This document shows positions 1-8,899 of a stretch of 59,263 bases of DNA, piece after piece; position 1 is the first letter of the stretch, and every line of letters begins with the position of its first letter. The stretch lies in the NCBI RefSeq assembly GCF_001913705.1, contig NZ_MKQD01000072.1, positions 1 through 59,263 of the forward strand. Direction: 5' to 3'. The translations under genes and the position numbers were made by a program. The notes beneath the pieces are model-generated. The model saw nothing but the letters and a program-made list of their open reading frames with translations. It searched no databases and was not told the origin of the DNA. This stretch comes from Thalassotalea sp. PP2-459. GTDB taxonomy: Bacteria > Pseudomonadota > Gammaproteobacteria > Enterobacterales > Alteromonadaceae.

Positions 1-47
1 CCCTCGCTGGTAACAGCGTGCCGGTTCAAGTCCGGCCCCGGGTACCA
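1..47 (+). tRNA. tRNA-Leu, 3' part only (probably UAA anticodon)
   Basis: The window opens inside a tRNA. Visible are a long class II variable arm (CGCTG/CAGCG pairing), a T arm with loop TTCAAGT closed by CCGG/CCGG, and a 3' end CCCCGGGTACCA with encoded CCA. The anticodon lies outside the window. The layout matches the 3' half of gammaproteobacterial tRNA-Leu(UAA), so the isoacceptor is an inference and the tRNA-Leu call is fairly sure. Confidence 0.8.
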
Positions 48-643
48 TTTGCATGCTCTTTTTATCATTCTAATTCAATTTTAAAACCCTTGAGCTACCA
101 TGGGTAGACGCATATACAAGTAACGATTTAAAACCCCTTTCTGGAAACGCAAGCGCCCCCAAAAAGGGATTAGATCATTAGTGATGTTAATATCAAGCTT
201 AGACTGTTGTCACTTTATGCGTGATATATTGTTAATTATAAAAAAATTTCCAAGTTTTGATCTTTAATCGTTTATTTCTCAGGGCATGTTTGAATGCATG
301 TTTAACAATAAATCGATACAAGGTAACGTGAAACGTGAAGGAGTGTCATTAAATTTAAAGCAAAATGCTAGGCTTATTTTTGATCGCGCTTTTAGTTTAT
401 CAATCAATTTTTAAAGGTATTTATAACCTTTCTTAAGCTGTAAAATATTGTCAAAAAGTAACAATTAACACAGAAAAAGCATTCGTATGGTGATCAACAG
501 ACCATAGAGAACAGCCCTTCAAATTTACTACTATTAACCCGCGTGATAATGAATATCACTGATTCTATATTAGAGAAATAAACCTAAGTCGTTTAGCTTA
601 AAGGTCATACCACTATGCTTGGTTTAATGATGAGGAAGGCGAA
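48..643. other. Intergenic region, about 600 bp, no gene seen
   Basis: AT-rich leader between tRNA-Leu and the icd-like gene. No convincing ORF or RNA family was recognised. A short imperfect inverted repeat (GTGAT/ATCAC, 543-559) lies about 85 bp before the gene start and could be an operator, but nothing supports that further. The icd-like gene has a good Shine-Dalgarno (GAGGAAGG) just before its ATG. Confidence 0.5.
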
Positions 644-1843
644 ATGACAACAACACAAAATACTCCTAAACATGGGCAAGAAATCACGCTGAATACCAAT
701 GGCAGTTTAAACGTACCTAATGCACCTATTATTCCGTATATCGTCGGTGATGGCATTGGCATTGATATTACACCAGTGATGTTAAAAGTAGTGGATGCTG
801 CCGTAGCAAAGGCATATGGTGGTGATAAACGAATAGTTTGGTTGAAAACCTACGCAGGCGTTAGTGCTACGGAACATTTCAATGATGATATTTGGCTGCC
901 TGATGAAACGGTTCAGGCATTTAAACAATATAAAGTAGGGATTAAAGGCCCGTTAGATGCACCAATAGGTAGTGGCTTACAATCGTTAAGTATTCAACTG
1001 CGTGAACAGTTAAAAGTGAAACATAGTATATTTTCGTTTCAGTGCTTTGATGGATTACCTAAATTCATTAATCATCAACAACAAATAGATATTGAGGTGT
1101 TTCAAGGCCAACCCTCTTTATTTTCGAATAAAGAACTCAATCAACAAACGGATGATGAAAGCTTTACGAGTACCATCGCTATTAATCGTTCTGATGTGGA
1201 ACAATTATTAAAAAAAGCGATTGAGCATGCGGTTGCACAAGATAAAAGAAGTGTTGCCTTAATACATGATGGCGGAAATACCGCAGACTTTACAGATGCG
1301 ATTTGTCGTTGGGGATATCAGTTAGCAAAAACAGAATTTGATGGCAAAGTTATTAATGGTGGTCCTTGGGTGAGTCTTGTTAACCCTAAAACAGGTACTG
1401 AAATCATTATTAAAGACATCAGTGTGGAGTCGATGATAGCACAACTTGTTTTAAACCCTGCTGAATATCAAGTGTTAGTTGCACCGTTTGCTTACGGACC
1501 AAGCTTACAAAGTTTATTATCTACATTAAGCAATACAACAGGTATTACTCCTGCGTGCTATTTAAGTGATGATGCAGCTGTATTCGAAGCAACACATGGT
1601 ACTGCTCAAAAGTATGCTGGATTAAATAAAGTAAACCCAAGCGCTTTATTACTTGCTGCTGTGTTGATGTTGAGACATATGGGATGGCACGAAGCGGCGG
1701 ATAATATTGTAAAAGGAATTCGTGATGCGATCAGGGCTAAAACAGTCACTTATGATCTAGCAAACAAAATAGCAGATAGTACCATGCTAACTAGCTCTGG
1801 CTTTGGTGATTGCATCATTGAACATATGAAAATTACTCAATAA
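644..1843 (+). CDS. Isocitrate dehydrogenase homologue, apparently catalytically dead
   Basis: 399 aa, clearly homologous over its length to dimeric NADP-isocitrate dehydrogenase (E. coli Icd, 416 aa): N-terminal PIIPYIVGDGIGIDITP, IKGPLDAPIG, and C-terminal FEATHGTAQKYAG with LMLRHMGWHEAAD. The nucleotide-binding C-terminus is well kept. Compared by eye with E. coli, most isocitrate/Mg residues are lost: Ser113 and Arg119 remain, but Asn115 is Ser, Arg129 is Phe, Arg153 is Gln, Lys230 is Asp (HDGGN instead of HKGN), Asp283 is Glu, and the Asp307/Asp311 stretch is replaced. The ORF is uninterrupted with a strong ribosome site (GAGGAAGG), so it is not an obvious pseudogene. It occupies the usual icd position opposite cspD-clpS-clpA. 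Inference: a pseudoenzyme or a protein with a new role; a functional, perhaps monomeric, Icd would be expected elsewhere. Confidence 0.85.
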   Translation: MTTTQNTPKHGQEITLNTNGSLNVPNAPIIPYIVGDGIGIDITPVMLKVVDAAVAKAYGGDKRIVWLKTYAGVSATEHFNDDIWLPDETVQAFKQYKVGIKGPLDAPIGSGLQSLSIQLREQLKVKHSIFSFQCFDGLPKFINHQQQIDIEVFQGQPSLFSNKELNQQTDDESFTSTIAINRSDVEQLLKKAIEHAVAQDKRSVALIHDGGNTADFTDAICRWGYQLAKTEFDGKVINGGPWVSLVNPKTGTEIIIKDISVESMIAQLVLNPAEYQVLVAPFAYGPSLQSLLSTLSNTTGITPACYLSDDAAVFEATHGTAQKYAGLNKVNPSALLLAAVLMLRHMGWHEAADNIVKGIRDAIRAKTVTYDLANKIADSTMLTSSGFGDCIIEHMKITQ

Positions 1844-1863
1844 TATTTTTCATATAGCAGACA

Positions 1864-1894
1864 TAAAAAAACACAGCCTCAGCTGTGTTTTTTT
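1864..1894. terminator. Bidirectional rho-independent terminator
   Basis: Hairpin with stem ACACAGC/GCTGTGT around a short loop, flanked by A-run on the left and T-run on the right. It sits between the convergent icd-like gene and cspD and can serve both. Confidence 0.85.
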
Positions 1895-1907
1895 AATATC
1901 GGTATTA

Positions 1908-2132
1908 CTATTCAGTTACATCGTCAAAGTCAGACGGTTTGATCACAGATGCGTGATGGCCTTTTGGCCCCGCATTTAGTTCGTAATCAACATCTTGTCC
2001 TGCTTTTAATGTACGATAGCCGTCCATTTCGATTGTGGAATAGTGCGCGAAAATATCTTCACCACCGTCATCAGGACGGATAAAACCAAAGCCTTTTGCG
2101 TTGTTAAACCACTTCACTTTACCGTGAGCCAT
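1908..2132 (-). CDS. cspD: Cold-shock domain protein CspD
   Basis: 74-aa single cold-shock domain protein that binds single-stranded nucleic acid. RNP1 (KGFGFI) and RNP2 (DIFAHY) are intact, and the acidic C-terminus (PSDFDDVTE) follows the domain. In E. coli CspD is a stationary-phase inhibitor of replication and is encoded divergently beside clpS-clpA, exactly as here, which supports the CspD assignment over other Csp paralogues. A ribosome site AGAAGGAAG precedes the ATG. The 210-bp AT-rich divergent region to clpS should hold both promoters. Confidence 0.93.
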   Translation of the reverse strand: MAHGKVKWFNNAKGFGFIRPDDGGEDIFAHYSTIEMDGYRTLKAGQDVDYELNAGPKGHHASVIKPSDFDDVTE

Positions 2133-2343
2133 ACATCAACTTCCTTCTAAATTCATCGGTAATTCGTTATGCTTCCCCAGAAACATTAAGTTCAGTAAAT
2201 AGTGACTAAAAAATAGTCACTGATTAAATCGTAGATAATAAAATAAATTAGTCAAGTTTTATTCACAACTAATTAACCTATTATTTTTAATTTTTAACAA
2301 AATTGTTAAAGCAAATTTTTCTACCACAGACTAATATAAAAGA

Positions 2344-2664
2344 ATGAGCAATTGGAAAGAAATATTCGACAACCAAGAATTGTTGGAAGATGAGGTTGTT
2401 GATCAACATCAAAAACCGCCTATGTACAATGTAGTGTTGTTAAATGATGATTACACGCCGATGGATTTTGTCATCGACGTTTTAAAAAAGTTTTTTGGTA
2501 TGAACGAAGAAAAAGCAACCGATGTTATGCTTGAAGTTCATTACAAAGGTAAAGGTCGTTGTGGCACATTTACTGCAGATGTAGCTGAAACCAAAGTCAG
2601 TTTAGTATGCGATTATGCGATAGAAAATCAGCATCCTTTAATGTGTACGATGGAAAAAGTATGA
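2344..2664 (+). CDS. clpS: ATP-dependent Clp protease adaptor ClpS
   Basis: 106 aa, the same size as E. coli ClpS. It delivers N-degron substrates to ClpAP and modulates ClpA. The N-degron pocket residues Asn34, Asp35, Asp36 ([10 protein letters not shown]) and His66 (EVHYKGKG) lie at the same positions as in E. coli. The C-terminus [20 protein letters not shown] is typical. Only a weak ribosome site (AAAAGA) precedes the ATG. clpA starts 30 bp downstream, so the two form one transcription unit. Confidence 0.96.
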   Translation: MSNWKEIFDNQELLEDEVVDQHQKPPMYNVVLLNDDYTPMDFVIDVLKKFFGMNEEKATDVMLEVHYKGKGRCGTFTADVAETKVSLVCDYAIENQHPLMCTMEKV

Positions 2665-2693
2665 TTTTGCGTAGTGTCGAAGTGGAGTAGCCT

Positions 2694-4949
2694 ATGTTAA
2701 ATAAAGATTTAGAAATTTCGTTAAATATGGCCTTTCGTCAGGCGAAAGAGTCTCGTCATGAATTCATGACGGTAGAACACTTATTGTTAGCGTTGTTAGA
2801 CAATCCGTCTTCAATACAAGCTTTAAAGGCTTGTGGCGCTGATATGATAAAGCTTAGGCAAGAGTTGCTCGACTTTATTGCCGAAACTACACCTGTGATC
2901 CCTGCGGAAGAGGAAGAACGTGAAACTCAACCTACCCTAGGGTTTCAACGAGTATTACAGCGTGCAGTTTTTCATGTGCAATCGTCAGGGAAAAGCGAAG
3001 TTAGTGGTTCAAATGTCTTAGTTGCCATATTCAGTGAGCAAGAATCTCAAGCGGCTTATTTTCTCAAAAAATCTGATATTAACCGTTTAGATATTGTTAA
3101 TTATATTTCCCATGGTATCGCGAAGGCGGAAGGGCAGCCAAGTAATAAAGCACATGAAGAAATAAATCAGCAAGAAGAAGAACCGCGCACAGTGGAAAAT
3201 TTTGCCACAAATTTAAATGAACAAGCAAAAGTCGGCAGAATTGATCCGCTTATTGGTCGTGCAAGTGAGTTAGAAAGAACGTTACAAGTCCTCGGCCGTC
3301 GTCGCAAAAACAACCCCTTATTTGTCGGGGAGGCAGGGGTAGGAAAAACAGCGATTGCTGAAGGTCTGGCAAACCTGATTGTTTCAGAAAAAGTACCTGA
3401 GTTTTTAGCTGACACAATCATATATTCTTTAGATCTAGGCGCATTACTTGCCGGTACTAAATATCGTGGTGATTTCGAAAAACGCTTCAAAGCGTTATTG
3501 AAAGAACTTGAGCAAGAAGGGAATGCCATCTTATTTGTTGATGAAATACATACAATTATTGGCGCTGGTGCAGCTTCTGGCGGTATGATGGACGCCTCAA
3601 ATTTAATTAAGCCATTACTTTCATCAGGTAAATTACGTTGTGTGGGTTCTACCACTTATCAGGAATATCAAAATATTTTTGAGAAAGATCGCGCGTTAGC
3701 AAGAAGGTTCCAAAAAATTGATATTGTTGAACCAAGTATTGATGACACCACAAAAATTTTACAAGGCTTGAAAGAAAAATATGAGTCGCATCACGGTATT
3801 CGCTATACCAATAAAGCATTGCGTGCGGCAGCACAGTTATCGGCTAAATATATCAATGAACGCTTTTTACCTGATAAGGCAATAGATGTTATTGATGAAG
3901 CCGGTGCGAAACAACAATTGCTTGCTAGCTCTAAACGTAAAAAAGTGATTAATGATGGTGATATTGAAATAATAGTGGCGAAAATGGCAAGGATCCCTGA
4001 AAAGTCAGTATCATCGTCAGAGAAAGATAGTTTACATACCTTAGATAGAAACCTTAAATTAGTCGTTTTTGGTCAAGATCACGCGATTGATGAATTAACA
4101 TCAGTGGTACGTTTATCTCGTGCTGGTTTAGGCCAAGAAAACAAACCCGTTGGTTCATTTTTATTCGCAGGTCCTACAGGAGTCGGTAAAACTGAGGTGA
4201 CTCAACAGTTGTCTAAAGTGCTTGGAGTTGAGTTATTACGTTACGATATGTCTGAGTACATGGAAAAGCACGCAGTTAGTCGCTTAATTGGCGCACCTCC
4301 TGGTTATGTCGGTTATGAGCAGGGCGGATTATTAACAGATGCGGTGATCAAACATCCTCATGCCGTTGTGTTATTAGATGAAATAGAAAAAGCACACCCT
4401 GATGTTTACAATATTCTATTGCAAGTGATGGATCACGGTACGCTAACGGATAACAATGGCCGTAAAGCTGATTTTAGAAATATTACGCTAGTACTAACGA
4501 CAAACGCTGGTGTAGCAGAAACAACAAGACAATCAATTGGTTTTAAACAACAAGATCATAGTTTTGATGCACTGAATGAAATCAATAAAATATTTTCACC
4601 TGAATTTAGAAACCGCTTAGACAATATTATTTGGTTTAATCATCTAGATGATAATGTAATACATCAAGTCGTAGATAAATTCATTGTAGAGCTACAAGCT
4701 CAACTTGATGATAAAGGCGTTTCTCTTGAATTAACCAAAGATGCGAAAAAATGGCTTGCCGTTAATGGTTATGATAAAGCGATGGGAGCTAGACCTATGT
4801 CTCGCCTGATTCAAGAGCACTTGAAAAAACCATTGGCTAATGAATTGCTATTTGGGGATTTAGTGCAAGGTGGTGTAGCCAAAGTAGGGGTGAAAAAAGA
4901 TAAGTTAGTGTTAAGTTTTGAATCTAAAAAAGAACTTGTTGAGCATTAA
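2694..4949 (+). CDS. clpA: ATP-dependent Clp protease ATP-binding subunit ClpA
   Basis: 751 aa AAA+ unfoldase (family about 758 aa) that feeds substrates into ClpP. In order: N-terminal Clp-N repeat domain (about 1-145) where ClpS docks; D1 AAA module with Walker A GEAGVGKT at 212-219 and Walker B LFVDEIH; D2 module with Walker A GPTGVGKT at 493-500 and the small D2 C-terminal domain (ARPMSRLIQEHLKKPLANELLFG). An IGL-type ClpP loop is expected around residue 610-620 (QSIGFKQQ). It follows clpS and is closed by a strong terminator. Start chosen for the purine-rich AAGTGGAG upstream and family length. Confidence 0.97.
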   Translation: MLNKDLEISLNMAFRQAKESRHEFMTVEHLLLALLDNPSSIQALKACGADMIKLRQELLDFIAETTPVIPAEEEERETQPTLGFQRVLQRAVFHVQSSGKSEVSGSNVLVAIFSEQESQAAYFLKKSDINRLDIVNYISHGIAKAEGQPSNKAHEEINQQEEEPRTVENFATNLNEQAKVGRIDPLIGRASELERTLQVLGRRRKNNPLFVGEAGVGKTAIAEGLANLIVSEKVPEFLADTIIYSLDLGALLAGTKYRGDFEKRFKALLKELEQEGNAILFVDEIHTIIGAGAASGGMMDASNLIKPLLSSGKLRCVGSTTYQEYQNIFEKDRALARRFQKIDIVEPSIDDTTKILQGLKEKYESHHGIRYTNKALRAAAQLSAKYINERFLPDKAIDVIDEAGAKQQLLASSKRKKVINDGDIEIIVAKMARIPEKSVSSSEKDSLHTLDRNLKLVVFGQDHAIDELTSVVRLSRAGLGQENKPVGSFLFAGPTGVGKTEVTQQLSKVLGVELLRYDMSEYMEKHAVSRLIGAPPGYVGYEQGGLLTDAVIKHPHAVVLLDEIEKAHPDVYNILLQVMDHGTLTDNNGRKADFRNITLVLTTNAGVAETTRQSIGFKQQDHSFDALNEINKIFSPEFRNRLDNIIWFNHLDDNVIHQVVDKFIVELQAQLDDKGVSLELTKDAKKWLAVNGYDKAMGARPMSRLIQEHLKKPLANELLFGDLVQGGVAKVGVKKDKLVLSFESKKELVEH

Positions 4950-4981
4950 AGTTATTATTTATTTTGTAATTTTATCCTAGG

Positions 4982-5009
4982 AAAAACGCCACATGATAGT
5001 GGCGTTTTT
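4982..5009. terminator. Bidirectional terminator between clpA and the metalloprotease gene
   Basis: Perfect stem AAAAACGCCAC / GTGGCGTTTTT with a 6-nt loop; A-run and T-run on both sides serve the convergent genes. Confidence 0.9.
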
Positions 5010-5018
5010 ATTGCTTAT

Positions 5019-8000
5019 TTATTTTTTACGTTTAACAAATGTACTAAAGATAAGTAACGAGATCAGGTACCATATAGCGCCTCCGCCACTGCTGCTGCCA
5101 CCTCCAGTAGTTGGAGGTGGAGTAGTACTGTCATTATCAATAATGGTGACTGTAACAGTATCGTTCTCGCCAAGTAAACTCATGTCATCTGCCGTCAGTG
5201 TCACGGTAAATGTTTCATCGCTTTCATCAAGGGTGTCATTGGTAATATTAACGGTGATCGTTTTTTGTATTTCACCGTCTTCAAAGGTTATTGTACCTTC
5301 GGTTAACTCATAATCACTGCCATTTAATGCGCTAGCATCATGGGTTTGATAGTTAACCGATAACGCTCCATATGAGCCATTTGAACGGGATATTATTAAT
5401 GATACTTCATTATCATTTTCATTTATCGAAGTACTCGCCGTTGTGAATGCAACTTTTCCAACAACGGGTTGTTCATCTTCTAAAATGGTGATTGAAAGGT
5501 TTTTATCCTCATCATTGATTACAGCTCCATTGGCATTTGAAAGTGATAAGTAAAAAACCCGATCGCCGGAATAATCAGAGTTATTGATGATGTTAACAGT
5601 AACCTCTTTCGTGTATTCGCCTTGTGCAAAATTGATCACTTGTTCTTCAAATTGATAATCCACATCATTTACTGCACTTGCATCTATCGCTCCAACCGTT
5701 ATTGATGCTTCGTTAGGTGCTTGATTCGGCCGTTGTAGGGTCACTGTAACACTAGCTTCACTCTCGGAAACTTCTAAATTTTCTGTTAACCAAGAAATAT
5801 TGGCTTGGTCGGTATCTTGTATCGTCACATCAATTTTATCAGGGGTGCCAATATTGCCAGTAGATATATTCTCTAAGGAAAGCTTAAAGGTTTTACCCTG
5901 ATCAAATTCATTATCTCTTACTGAAGATAAATAAAGTACTTTAAAAAACTCATTGTCTGCAAAGGTCAATGTTTGCGATAACTCTACATAGTCATTTCCA
6001 GCGGTAGCTGTTTCAGCATTTGCTTTTAAATCGATACTTATTTCGCCACTTCCACCTTGAGATCGAATCACTTTGAACAAATTAATTTCACTATTTTCTT
6101 CAAGGGTAAAATGAGTCAGTTGAAAGTGAATACTACCTGGCTGAGTATTGTGATAAATAGGGTTGGTATCATTCGCAAGTTCAGCGTCATTACTCACACC
6201 ATCACCATCAAAATCTTGTAAGTCACTGATTGGATCGCACGATGACGCTTTAAAGAAGTTACTGACGTTGATAAAACGTTCAACATAGTTTTGTTGCCAG
6301 CATTGAATATCTATTAATCCTGATGTATTGATAGTTTGCCATTGATTATGAAGCTCAAATATAGCGCTAACATCAGTCACATTCGAGTTACTGATGTCCA
6401 AGTTATTTAACGCTAAGCCATACTGTAAAGCTGAAATATCATTAACCATAGTATTCGTGATATTTAGGGTGGATAACTTCTGTAGGTTGTTTACAAATGC
6501 TAAAGAATTTACTTGAGTATTATCGAGCAGCAACTTGGTTAACTGCGTTAATTCGCCCAAACTTGTTGTATTCACGAACGGGTTATTGCTTAGCGTTAAC
6601 TCTTCCAAATTAGTTAAAGCATTAAGAGCACTGATATTATTTATATTGTTATCTGCTAAATATAATTTTTCCAAAAATGGCATCTGGATAATATTTTCAA
6701 TGCTTTGTAATGAATTGTTGTTAATTTCTAATACGTTCAAACTCGGCATTTGTTCGCCAAGTGGAATCGTAACAATATCATTATGATCTATTTCAAGCGT
6801 TTCTAGTGAAAATAAACTCAAGAGAGGCGAGATGTCAGTAATTTCATTGTGATAAAGTGCTAAAATTTCTAATTTTTTTAAGTTCTCTAATGGCGAAACA
6901 TCTATTACATCATTGTAGCCTATATATAAAAACCGTAAAAAAGAGAGATTTGCTAACGCAGAAATATCACTTATGTTGTTACTTGATAAATACAAGTATT
7001 CAAGTGCATTTAAGTTTTCTAATACCTCAATAGATTGAATGCTATTATTGGTTGCATATAAATAATAAAGTTCGGTTTTACCAGCAAGCGCAGAAAGGTT
7101 TTCAATATTATTATCATTTATCCAAAGTTGTTTCATTCGGTTATTGGCTGAAAGTGCAGATATATCAACAATATTATTAAAATCAAGGTACACATTGGTC
7201 AACTGGCTTGTTTGTGATAACGCACTAATATCGTTAATGTTGTTATCTGATAAGGATAAGTATGAAAGTTTCGTAAGCCCAGAAAGTGGTGATAAGTCGC
7301 TTATGTTATTACTATCTAGCGTTAAGCTAACAATATTTGGAAAATGCTCAATGCCGTTGAGTAAATCAACATTATTAAAACTACAATAAAGATCAGTCAC
7401 TTGGCCAGCATATTTAATATCGCTGTTGTTAATGGTATTACTTAAACATTGTTTTAAATTGTTATCGGTTATATTGGCTAATGCTTCATTAGCAAGAGCT
7501 AAGTTAGGCTCTGCCTGAAATAAGTTTTCTAGCTCAGTATTTACTTGGTTTAATGCGAAACTAGCATCAGCGCCATTTACAGGATCATTTCTATCGATAC
7601 CACAAGGTAACTCTGTACATAAAATATCAGGATTTGAAAATTTATATATTTTACCAGCGTTGTTAACAGAATAAGCCATTACCGATGAAAAACCATTGTC
7701 TACATCTTGTATTCGATGACCTAAAGCGTAAGGAAATGTATAACCTGTATCTCCTTGTGCACGAGAGTGGGCTAGCCCCATGTTATGGCCTAACTCATGG
7801 GCAAGTACATAATCACCACAATCGATACTGGTATGACTAAACATATAATTTGTTGAATTAGCAATGGTTGCATTACCCCACGCTAGACCACAAGCTGTAT
7901 CACCATCAACAAAAGGGCGTAATAGGGCAACCATATCGGCACCTTGTTCAAAACGAATGTTTTCTATATCACTAAATGCTTCATGTTCGTTAAAGGTTAT

Positions 8001-8789
8001 ATCATCAAGTGCAGTATCTGAATCTAATTCGGTTGGGTAATCGACTGACATAATATCAGCCGCTGTTATTTGCATATTGACATTGCTATCAATATAAATT
8101 TGATTAGTTACTTCTATTAGATGTTCAATACGCGTTAACACATCACCATTGTATTCACTGTCGATAAAACTTTGTGGTATGGCATAGACAAATAATACAT
8201 CAACATTTGTATTGTTTGCTGCAGAGTTTCTTGCTTTGGTTGGTGCTGAACGTTTGATATTACCGTGATGTTTAAAATGTTTTTGTTCAGGAGCTGCAAT
8301 ATTCTTGTGCTTTGTTAATATTCGTTTTTTGGGTGTTTTTACGTCATTGACAAGTGGTGCATGATGTTTAAATTTTTCTTCGATTATCCAGCCTGATTGC
8401 TGTTTACCTTGCGCAACCCATGTTTTTTCTGGTGCAACAATTCGCATAAAAAACTGTTTTTCCCCTAGGGTGATCACCAAAGGTAAGTTTCGTTGCTGTT
8501 GATGAATATGAGCAATAATATGTTTTGTATGGGCTTTTTCTTTGATATTGATAATGTTAGCGAGGTAACTTTTACCATCTTTAAGATTTACGGTAAACGT
8601 ATCACCAATATTAAAAGAGGCCAGGGTACTGGAGTTTAGCGTAAATTTATCGCCTTGCTGATATTTAACACCTATACCTGAATTGCTAGTATGTTGTTCT
8701 GCCTGTACGTGACGCCAATTAAATAAATTATCAGCTGCCGATAATTGCGGTGCGATGAGAAAGGTTAAGGCACCTAGAAGATACTTCAT
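5019..8789 (-). CDS. Secreted zinc metalloprotease with LRR, Calx-beta repeats and GlyGly-CTERM
   Basis: 1256-aa modular exoprotein. Signal peptide MKYLLGALTFLIAPQLSA; a pro-region to about 190; a metzincin-type peptidase domain (about 195-430) with zinc motif HELGHNMGLAH (His331, Glu332, His335, His341) and a Met-turn-like SVMAYS about 30 residues later, as in reprolysin-like M12/M72 peptidases; about a dozen 22-residue leucine-rich repeats of internalin/SDS22 type (pattern NNISDISALANL, about 470-830); a short Ca-binding DFDGDGVSNDAEL segment; three Calx-beta domains (about 890-1220); then PPPTTGGGSSSGGG, a hydrophobic helix and the basic tail VKRKK. The tail fits the GlyGly-CTERM sorting signal, which in other bacteria is processed by rhombosortase after type II secretion. 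Target unknown; adhesion plus proteolysis is an inference. Confidence 0.85.
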   Translation of the reverse strand: MKYLLGALTFLIAPQLSAADNLFNWRHVQAEQHTSNSGIGVKYQQGDKFTLNSSTLASFNIGDTFTVNLKDGKSYLANIINIKEKAHTKHIIAHIHQQQRNLPLVITLGEKQFFMRIVAPEKTWVAQGKQQSGWIIEEKFKHHAPLVNDVKTPKKRILTKHKNIAAPEQKHFKHHGNIKRSAPTKARNSAANNTNVDVLFVYAIPQSFIDSEYNGDVLTRIEHLIEVTNQIYIDSNVNMQITAADIMSVDYPTELDSDTALDDITFNEHEAFSDIENIRFEQGADMVALLRPFVDGDTACGLAWGNATIANSTNYMFSHTSIDCGDYVLAHELGHNMGLAHSRAQGDTGYTFPYALGHRIQDVDNGFSSVMAYSVNNAGKIYKFSNPDILCTELPCGIDRNDPVNGADASFALNQVNTELENLFQAEPNLALANEALANITDNNLKQCLSNTINNSDIKYAGQVTDLYCSFNNVDLLNGIEHFPNIVSLTLDSNNISDLSPLSGLTKLSYLSLSDNNINDISALSQTSQLTNVYLDFNNIVDISALSANNRMKQLWINDNNIENLSALAGKTELYYLYATNNSIQSIEVLENLNALEYLYLSSNNISDISALANLSFLRFLYIGYNDVIDVSPLENLKKLEILALYHNEITDISPLLSLFSLETLEIDHNDIVTIPLGEQMPSLNVLEINNNSLQSIENIIQMPFLEKLYLADNNINNISALNALTNLEELTLSNNPFVNTTSLGELTQLTKLLLDNTQVNSLAFVNNLQKLSTLNITNTMVNDISALQYGLALNNLDISNSNVTDVSAIFELHNQWQTINTSGLIDIQCWQQNYVERFINVSNFFKASSCDPISDLQDFDGDGVSNDAELANDTNPIYHNTQPGSIHFQLTHFTLEENSEINLFKVIRSQGGSGEISIDLKANAETATAGNDYVELSQTLTFADNEFFKVLYLSSVRDNEFDQGKTFKLSLENISTGNIGTPDKIDVTIQDTDQANISWLTENLEVSESEASVTVTLQRPNQAPNEASITVGAIDASAVNDVDYQFEEQVINFAQGEYTKEVTVNIINNSDYSGDRVFYLSLSNANGAVINDEDKNLSITILEDEQPVVGKVAFTTASTSINENDNEVSLIISRSNGSYGALSVNYQTHDASALNGSDYELTEGTITFEDGEIQKTITVNITNDTLDESDETFTVTLTADDMSLLGENDTVTVTIIDNDSTTPPPTTGGGSSSGGGAIWYLISLLIFSTFVKRKK

Positions 8790-8899
8790 ATAAACTCCAT
8801 ATTATAAATGATACAACTAAAGTGTATCACATCAAATATGAATACGAAGTTAATATAAACGGCTAAAGAGAGGTGTTTAGCCGTTTATATTATGTATGA

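Noticed and set aside
3167-3655. 162-aa frame antisense to clpA
   Set aside because: Shadow of the well-conserved clpA frame; composition and lack of a start signal argue against a gene.
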